Shown one piece after another: positions 51,601 to 60,600 of a stretch of DNA of 64,000 nucleotides. A program made the translations under genes and the position numbers. The stretch covers positions 9,364,467 through 9,428,466 of the forward strand of contig JALIRH010000001.1 in the NCBI GenBank assembly GCA_023055505.1, given 5' to 3'. Position 1 is the first letter of the stretch. Each line of letters starts with the position of its first letter. This DNA is from Callipepla californica brunnescens. Lineage: Eukaryota > Chordata > Aves > Galliformes > Odontophoridae. The notes under the pieces were generated by a model that was not told the DNA's origin, did no database searches, and worked only from the letters and a program-made list of their open reading frames with translations.

Positions 51601-54600
51601 GCTGGGTATGAGACTCGCTGCCTTCAGTGCTATATTTAAGTGAAAACAAGAACTGTGCTGAGGTGCAAGACAAACTGAAGCAAGCTCACATGTGCTGCAA
51701 TCCTTTTTTTTTTGATTCAGCATCTGCTCTTACTTGCTTTGATTTAATTCTGAGAGTTTTCTAGAGGCTTTCATTTCCATGGAAACCTTTGGATAAAAGT
51801 TTCCTTCTCTCTTTTTGTTTTCAGATTAAATTTGGAGAGCCACAGCCACAGCCCAGCGACACTGGGATACTCTTTGTCCCCCTTTCCTCGGGGCATGAAG
51901 AATCCAAGAAAAACTTTGGACTGAATCTGTAAGCCTCCTTTCAAATCTGACTATTCTGAGCAGTTGTTCTGCTGCCGTTTACCTTGGGCAGGCACCTCAT
52001 TTGGTAAGGCAAACTGGGGGCAGCAGCACGCACGGAGGTTTTAAGTGCGTCTTAACTAATGAAAAAGGCACTGCCCCGTTCCTACAAGCAAAACAAGTTT
52101 AATGGATTGTTCCCAATAAAAGAAAACAACTACTGGCTTAAAATTTGATAAAGGCTCTGATGACTGCTTTTTGCTCGGTGACATTCTTATTTCCTAATTC
52201 TTGGAGTTCGAATGATAGAACTGAAGAGAAAGGATTTCTAAATCTATTTTTCTTTCAGATCTCATTAAGCAATCACTGCCAAAATCGGATACCCCATAGA
52301 GAAACTGTTCGTTACTAAGAACATGCCCTTGAGCAACATCATTTCCAAGGAAGGTGCCTAACTGCAGAGTTAGGGCTTTCTATTCAACATTGCTTTTACC
52401 TTATTATTGAGAGAAAGTCAGCCTTTATAAATTTTTACTCTTATTATAAAAAACAAACAAACAAACAAACAAAAAAACCGAAACCCCACCACTTACCTCA
52501 TCATAGTATTTGTTAGTGTACTGGTAGAGTTGGTGTAGAGCCACAAGCGTGTTTAAGGAATCGGTATGTGCCTGTTAAACAACACACATGAACAGCAAGT
52601 GTCAAAACTGCATCACAGACAGTTGAAGGTTATGCACGTGCATTGCTGTTGGATACAGCAGACAGTCCCGTTTTCAAATTCAAGTTGTGCTTCTTCTACG
52701 TCTTGCTAAGTGATGGAAAAATGAGTGAGAAAACTTCTGTCTGGTGATTTTTAGATCTAGATTTTCCCACTGGTGTTTTTCCAGCCTGTCTGCAGCTCCA
52801 ACAAGGGAGACGGAAAATATTTTGAAGCTTGTCAAACTACAGATTACAGCTGTAACATCTATTAAGAGAATGGGTATGTATAACTCAAGTTTTCAGTAAT
52901 CTACATACTGCTGAGATACCACACACTGGTTCTGTCACTACCATGTCTATTTGAAATCATTTACTCAGCTCTTTTACAGGAAAGGTGTAACTCGTCAGAT
53001 AGCATGTACATTTGGAGGAAGCCATTTGAGTCTTGAAGATGGAAAGAAGAGAGACAGAAAGGTAAAGAGAAAGAGACTTTTAAATGAAGCAAGAATTATC
53101 CCTTCCATTACCTCTCCCTTCGTTTCCCCCACGACATTTAACTTACTCAGTAAATGTACTCTATCTGTCCTAAACAGATGCTTTCCATCCAAATGTATAG
53201 AATTCAAGTCCCTAGCTATGTTTTTAGGTTTTTAAATTAATTAAGAAAATAAAGAACTGGAAAAAAAGCTACTGGCAGAAATGAGTATCCAAGCCATAAA
53301 GCAGCTGAGAAAGATCCATCTCTTCTTACCCTATAAAAGTCACTTCCAGAGCTGGTCAAAATTTGCAATGTTCTGTCAGTCTTTTCATACTTTGATCATA
53401 TTTTATAGTGTAATTAGAAAGAACCAACATATTATGCTGATTTTAAAATGTTCTTCTAAATTTACTTTTAATTACCATTTTTTAAATAAATAAAATGATC
53501 CGGAAAATGAAATGTCACCGCATGTGAGCTTTGTAGTGACTGACAGAAAATAGAAACATTCTCCTGAGGATGCAGATCTGCAAAATGTTAGGTCCTATGG
53601 GCACTGTAATAAACAAACCACAAGAATTCCCCTATTTCTTTATATCAATAGGATGCCTGAAATAACATAAGCGAGTGAGCAAACCTGTCACTACGTACAG
53701 TATCTCTTTCAGATTGGCAAGGGCATGTGCAGGTTCTCTGTGTTAAATTAAGGGCTTTGAAAACATGGGCCTGGTCTAGCTAAAGGTGAGCAACACAGCA
53801 GACAGGCTTTTTCAAGAGTGAAGCAGGTTTTGCAGTGCCTTTGCTCCTAAAATCTCCAGCTGGAGCCCGCAGCTAGCAAACAACCTTCTCTGCTCTCCTC
53901 CATTACAGGTAGCACCAGAGACCTATACTGTGCAAAGAAAAAGTGCCAATCAAGTAAGCACGTGTTGAGCCTCTTGTGTGCAGTGTAAAGCAAAAATATT
54001 GCCTTCATACAGACAGCACTAAAATGAGCTGTACTAAATGCACGTGAATCCCTTTTCATTTCTAGAGTCACACTCTTGACGTGGTAGCACTCTGAAACCA
54101 GTCACTGCTTGTTATCAGTGTGGTCAATGCTGAAAAGCACATGCATGCAGCAAAGAGAAATCTCCTTTCAACAGTGTTGTAATTTTTCCACAGTGGATGT
54201 GAATGCTCCGCTCTGGCACCTACATCACTCAGAGAGATTTGTGACAATAACCATTCTTGATTCCATTCAATAATCAACACTTCAAGAGGCCCAAGAGCAC
54301 TACACCAAGGAGTTTTTCAGAGAGATATGAAGTAGATCATTTGGTGCTTAGATATACAAAAAGAAACACTTGCCGAGTTAGAACGAGAAGACAAAAACAG
54401 TGCTATACTTGGCTTCGATTACATGACAAGGAAACTTAATTTATTCTCACCCTAGAGATTTCTGCTAGATGAGTATTCATATCTTGGTCACTAACCGGTA
54501 CCATCTGACGAATGCCTTTGTAGTAACTGCAACAGATGAAAACAAACTTTCACTTAGGTGAAATACACTGTGGTTTCCTGGTAATTCTGTATTTTGATTT

Positions 54601-57600
54601 TGCAATTACTTAAAACAAGTTTCCCAATAGTGCAGATGTTCTACCACTACACACCAGTGACTCACTTAGTTCCCCATTCTCCCAGCTGTCATTAGTACTT
54701 GATATCCCTGCAAGAAAGGCAAATTGCTCCTGCTTACACAGGGCTGTGCCGCAGGACAGGAATCTACTTATCACCCTGATGATGATTAGTTCAGGTCTTA
54801 AAACTTCTGAAGTAACCAGTTAGTAAGAGTTGTGTCCTGCAGCAGACCTTCAGCGGTGTTAATAGAATTCCCACATCAATCATTAATAAAGTAAGAGACT
54901 GAATAGAAAAAATGCTTTTGTGAAAATGTTTTCAGGATTTGGTTCCTATTCATTTATGGCAGTGTAGTGTTGGTTAGACAGATCAGCGGGAAAGAACAAC
55001 CATCGTGGAGAACAGCACTGTGTTCTCCCCAGATAACTTTATCCATCTGTTGCATTGGGTCACAATGACACCTCGTTTCAACACTGCGAACACTGCTGCC
55101 AAGGGAACGTTTTAACATTCAGGTGTAAAATTTCTAACGTTTGACAGCTGACTTTGACTGCTTCAGCATTTGCTTTTCTTGTTACTGAGTCTATTTACAA
55201 GGTTTAAAACTCTAACAACTCTGCATCAGCATAAAAAGTCTCTTTATACTTACTCTTCCACCATTTTCTTATAATTAGAGATCTCTTTCGCATAAAGTAA
55301 TTTATTACTAGGAGAATCCTGAAAAAAATTACAATAGAAACTTCGTTGATTTCTGAACCGCTAAACATGAAGCAGTATGAACATGCAAAACATGAAGTCA
55401 AGAACCTAAGGGAAGCACTTGAGCTTTGCAGATATTAACATTCTGAGGTGTATTATTAACATTATATCATTATGAACATTTACCTTGATACCTGGGTGAG
55501 ATTACTTGTCTTTAAAAGTTTATGTACAGCATTATTGTATATATCAATGGAAGATGATTTAAAATTATGGCGGACCCTGACAAGTACTTAAACTTGCTTT
55601 TTATAAAAGCAGTTGCTATTTTCTGCCTTTTAGGACTATCAGTTGACAGACTAAGCAGTAAGGATGGCAGGCTCACAGACCTGCTAAGTGGTGAAATGCT
55701 AACTTCATAATAAAACAAGAAGGAAACTATCACTGCTGTATCTTCTCAGAGAATGGGTATTGTCTAGGACAATGCCCTGTGTCTTGTCAGGCATGAATGT
55801 AGTCAGGATGTAGAATGCAAATTACTTACTCTGCTTAATTTGTGCTCTGTTCTTGTGCAAGCATCCATGAAAGTCTGTGCAATGACTGACAGGGAAGCAT
55901 CCACTACTTCATGAACGTGAACATCAAAGATGAAGTGGGGATTTTTCAGTATGTTTACCCAGAATCTAAGAGGCAAGCTGTGAAGAAAAAGGTAGAAAAG
56001 AAAAATAATCTTTTGTACAATAAAAGTTCTACAACAAACAAATCACATGAAATTAAATATGGGTTTTGCATTTTGATCTTCTCAATACACTGAAGCTTAA
56101 TTTTATATTTCAACAATGACACAAGCTGTCTTTTGTCTGTTTTCCACATCTGGAAACAAAGCCTTTATAGCTCTGCCAGAAAAATGAGAATAGCTTATTG
56201 GAGAAGAATCCTAAGCACCCCAAAGCAGCAGGAGGAGATGCTTGAGTGGTTAGAGAAACTGCCTGAACAACATTTTCTTAGATTCTGTGCACTGACAGGC
56301 AACTCTGGTCCCTTTTGCCTCTTGATTTCCTCTTCTCTGAGGAAAGATGAAAAACAAAGAGGTAAATCTGCCAACGACCATCCCATAGGTAAGCGACTTT
56401 CATTTTTGCAACTTGTAGACAGGGAATCCTTTTGATCATATTATCTCAATTAAAATGATTCTGAGAATTACAAATGAGATTTACTTTGATTTGTGGTGAT
56501 AGTGCCAGCACATACCTGGCAATTACACTCTAATTTCTCTTCTGTGTTCATACCTGTTTGTTTTCCAGATGTGAATGGTATCCTCATCCTTGATGTCATG
56601 TTTTTCTGCTTGCTCATCAAGAAAGTCAAAGAAGTACTTCACAGCTGGTGGCACCACATGGTTTGAGTTGAGCACGCTATGAAAAAAGTCATCTACAAAC
56701 TGCTGAAGCGTTCCCTAAAAGTGAATAAAAACAAATTTTGCATTATAGGCTGACCTCAGTGCCATCCAAGAGTCTTTCTTCCACTAATCCAGTTGCAGTT
56801 ACTGAAGGCTCTCAGTTCCGAGTGCTGAGGCTGCCCAATGACAAAAACTCCTTAATGCAACGAACTTGGAAACAGCCTAAGCAGGAAAGACCTTCTAGAG
56901 AACACTTTTATGCTGTAGTCTGAAAGGCCAATTTAATCAGCTATTATTTGGTTAACACAGAAAGCTGAGCTTTCTGCCTGACAGAAGTATAGCAGAACCT
57001 AGTTGCTAGGTATACAATAGATATACAATTCAAGGTCATTGTACACATAAAAGAAATTGTTAGCAATTTTCTAAATGTTCTGCAGCTTCCCACCTTCAGT
57101 TTCTCAGATTCCAGAGCATCACACACCAGTAAAATAAAGAGGAAAAAGTACTGCAGGCCATTTGACTTGTTAGGGAAAGCACTTAGGTCTCACCAAATGT
57201 CCAGTTCTACCAGGTGTGAGGGGTGAAGCACACCTAGGGGGGCTGCACTTCTGACTGGATTCCTGCACCTGTCTGGACCTTACGGACTATCATTTCTGAG
57301 ACTGTCCCATGCAGGCAGGGAGGACACATCAACAGTCCCGGGGCTGCATGAACACGTGTGATCCCAACCACTCACCAGCTCTGGGGGAGTTAGTGAAACT
57401 CCAGACTGGCAACAATCTACAAAACTTGCTGTTGGGAATAGAAAAGTGGCAGCTGCAAGGTGTTTTAACAGAACAGAGGGATACGTACATCTTGCTGGCC
57501 CCAAGTCTCTGTCATGCATACACAGACTTTCCTTTCTGTTCACTTTGCCACTTGGTCAAATGGCCTTAGTTGGGGTCAGGTAATTCCCATTTTCACAAAG

Positions 57601-60600
57601 ACCTTGGTCTGGGAGCCATTAAACATATTATCCTAAATTCCTTCAGCAGAGAGGAATGCTTAGCTCAATTATTTTGTTGTGATTCATTCTGTAGTATAAG
57701 CACTAAAACCTGTCTAAAAGATCTATCACTATTTGAAAACTTTTCTACTATTTTATCTAGATTATTCTGCAGCACTGGAAAGAAACAAGAACAGGGAAAC
57801 AAACGGCTCTGGAGCAGTATGCAAAGCATTTTGTTCAAAATAAAATCCAGCAGAACGTTATCAAAACAGGTGGCATAGAAGAGAATATCCATCTTTGTCT
57901 TGCAAGAAAAAATCTCATTTAACTAACACAGAATTATGGCTCTCAGCTTTCATATGGAGTTAAAATTTATCTCTTTCCCAGTAACATTCTTGAGGGCATA
58001 TTAATCACTTGAAGCTCTGAACGCAGGCCTGCATGTACATGACACAGATACTGAAAATTTCAGCTGAAAGCATGACTAATACTTGCATCACTTTTTTCAG
58101 CAGTACATCAAAATCTCTAGGAGTGTGGTGTAATAGTGCAACATCTGACCCCTACCTTCACAGAAAGAAGTCTTGTCAGGTAGATTTCTGTAATAGCTTT
58201 GGTTCTCTCCTTTTCTTTCACACTGCCTCTCTTTGATTTGCTTTCATCAATTTCATCTACTGGCCGGACTAGGTGCCAGACCTTATTTTCATCTTCCAGA
58301 AGTGCATGCCCTAGAAACAGTAATTGCAGTAATTACAATTTCTCCCTCAGAAATAATTTTAAAGATAATTCACACACATCAGTAGTTGTAAGATCCTTGC
58401 ACTCTATCCTTGACTTACCTTTCTTTTTGCCAAGAGGGTACAGATTACTTGGTTGACCTCTGCCAGTCCAAGTACTAAATTTTCAGTAATGCATAACTGA
58501 AAGAGTGACACTGAAGTAGGATTGTGGAAACATACAATAAGGTTGGTCACGCAAATACAGTACAGGCATTTTTTGAGCTCACAGTGAAATCCTGTGAGCT
58601 TCCTGAGAGGAAGCTACAGAAGCTCAACTAGGACTGATGTAAAAGTTGATGTGGAAAAGACAAGTTTAGCCTGCTCTGAGTACAGCGCAAGTTATTGCTG
58701 TAGCAGCTCCAGTGATTTTGGCAGTGGTCAGTTTAGTAATTGTGATTTAGGAATGTGTCATATCAACTTTTTTGAGATATCACCAATACAACTTACATTT
58801 TTACCCTCACCACTGAGATCAAAGTATGGCACCTACTTCTACTCTACCTTTCTCAGTATTGGCCAGTACTGCTTGACTTTGTAGTTAGATTGAGTAAAAA
58901 TTTTTGTGGAAAAAACACATCCTTTTGCTAAGGGAGCATGAACTCAAGCAGACAGAAGTAATAACTGCAGGCAGAAAATTCAAAATCATTAGAATAAGAT
59001 TTTTTTTTATGTGTTTGTCAGTATTCATAGCATAAACTGGAGATACTTTTCTCAAGCCTGCTGCCATATATCAGAAACAGGAATAAGCACCTGGATGCTC
59101 ATGACATATCCATGGCTTGGCAGTGCATATGGACCTTAAGCACAGTTTAACTACCAACAATATGTGAATATTCAGGTAAAACTCCTTCTGCTTGAGAATC
59201 TTTTGCTAAGAATGAGATACAATACCAATTCCAACTGCGAGTTTAAACTTGCAATAGCCCTTGAACAAAGATTCAGCGTCACAAACTTAGCTTCCAGTCT
59301 CCTGTTTTTACTTGTTCTTCCTTTAAATCCTGAACTTTGAGTTAATATTTCTGCGTGGCATAGTCCCAAAAATCAATGGTGCTTCTCCAGTGGAGGTTAC
59401 TGAGTCAGTGCATGTTAAATCATTGGTGTCTTAAAAATGTGAAAGTTATTTTTCCCATAAAAATAGTGATTCAGTCTTGTCACACAAATTATTTTGCAAT
59501 ACTGCTAAGTTTTATGCTTTAATATATGTGGATAGTGTAACTGAATTACAGTTCCAGCAGAAAATATCAGTTTCTAATTGCGTGAATTTTGTCCTTTCAA
59601 ACTGTTGCCCATAATAGGTTTTTAACTAAGTTCCGCAACAACTACATTACATTTATCAGATGTGTCTTAAATGAATGTCAAATATTTTATATCAGAGAGG
59701 AAAATGAAATTCATATGCAATTTGGCCAAGCCAACACTTCCACTTGATCCTTGAATCTGTTTTAAATATTCTCATGACAGGAATTAGCTATGCAGCACTC
59801 TTGTGCATTTACTTCTTTTTGACCAGGTGGATCTTATAGCCAAGTGAAAATTGGACAGTTAATGTTGTTGTCCTTTGTAAGTCCTTAATCGGAGTTGGAA
59901 AAGTGCACGTGCATGAAATGATAGCAAAAAAAGCTATCACTTAATTCTGAAGCAGTTGTGATTTCACAATCGATACCACCCATAGTAAGTGTTTGTCAGG
60001 GTGGTAAGACCTGTTGATGGGCCTTAAGTTTGGTGTCTCTTTCACACTGCCTGTTATTTACTCTTGAAAATAAATAGATGGAATCATACACAGCAGAACT
60101 ATGTTGTTTGGTACACTTCTACTTCTCCCTTTGATTCAAAGGAATATATGCTCTTTGCTCTCGTAATGGTACATAGCTTCATTTATCTTTGGAGTGAAGA
60201 GAACCCACCGAAGGGGATTCTACAGAGATTTCTTGCCCTTGCGTATGGCTTTATTGAGCACGTGTTTGTTCAGCAACAACAGAATCAGCTACTAGAGAAA
60301 GAGTAGCTATTTCATAGGAAAGTACAGCTTAAAGAAAACACAGCTCAACCGGATGAACTTCTGCAACACAAAGATCCCACTTCACTGCTAAAAATAGCAG
60401 CCAGAAAGAGGAAGAGAAATACAGAACAGGGGCAATGAGACATATTAGCAGCGCGGTTGCTAGGCGGAGATCACGCTTCTGGGAGATAACATTTTCCCCA
60501 GTGGAAAGCCAGAAAGTGAAAAAAGAGAAATATAGGGGGAAACACTGTCTTTTTTGGTTGTAGCAGCCATTTGATGCAACAAGCCATTAATGGAGAGAGG

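Larger units (their letters stand above)
48624..52496 (-). other. PLXNB2: PLXNB2 last intron (3.9 kb)
   Basis: This GT..AG intron holds a plus-oriented CR1 3' end (about 49090-49517), a minus-oriented CR1 3' end (50855-51412), a 15-bp tandem duplication at 48976-49005 and an (AAAC)n tract near the donor. Between the CR1 copies, about 50160-50580 is AT-rich unique sequence containing an octamer ATGCAAAT (50503-50510) and TTAATT motifs. Confidence 0.9.

Noticed and set aside
56133..56435. 100-residue plus-strand frame
   Set aside because: It lies antisense in a short PLXNB2 intron with no family similarity or conservation evidence.
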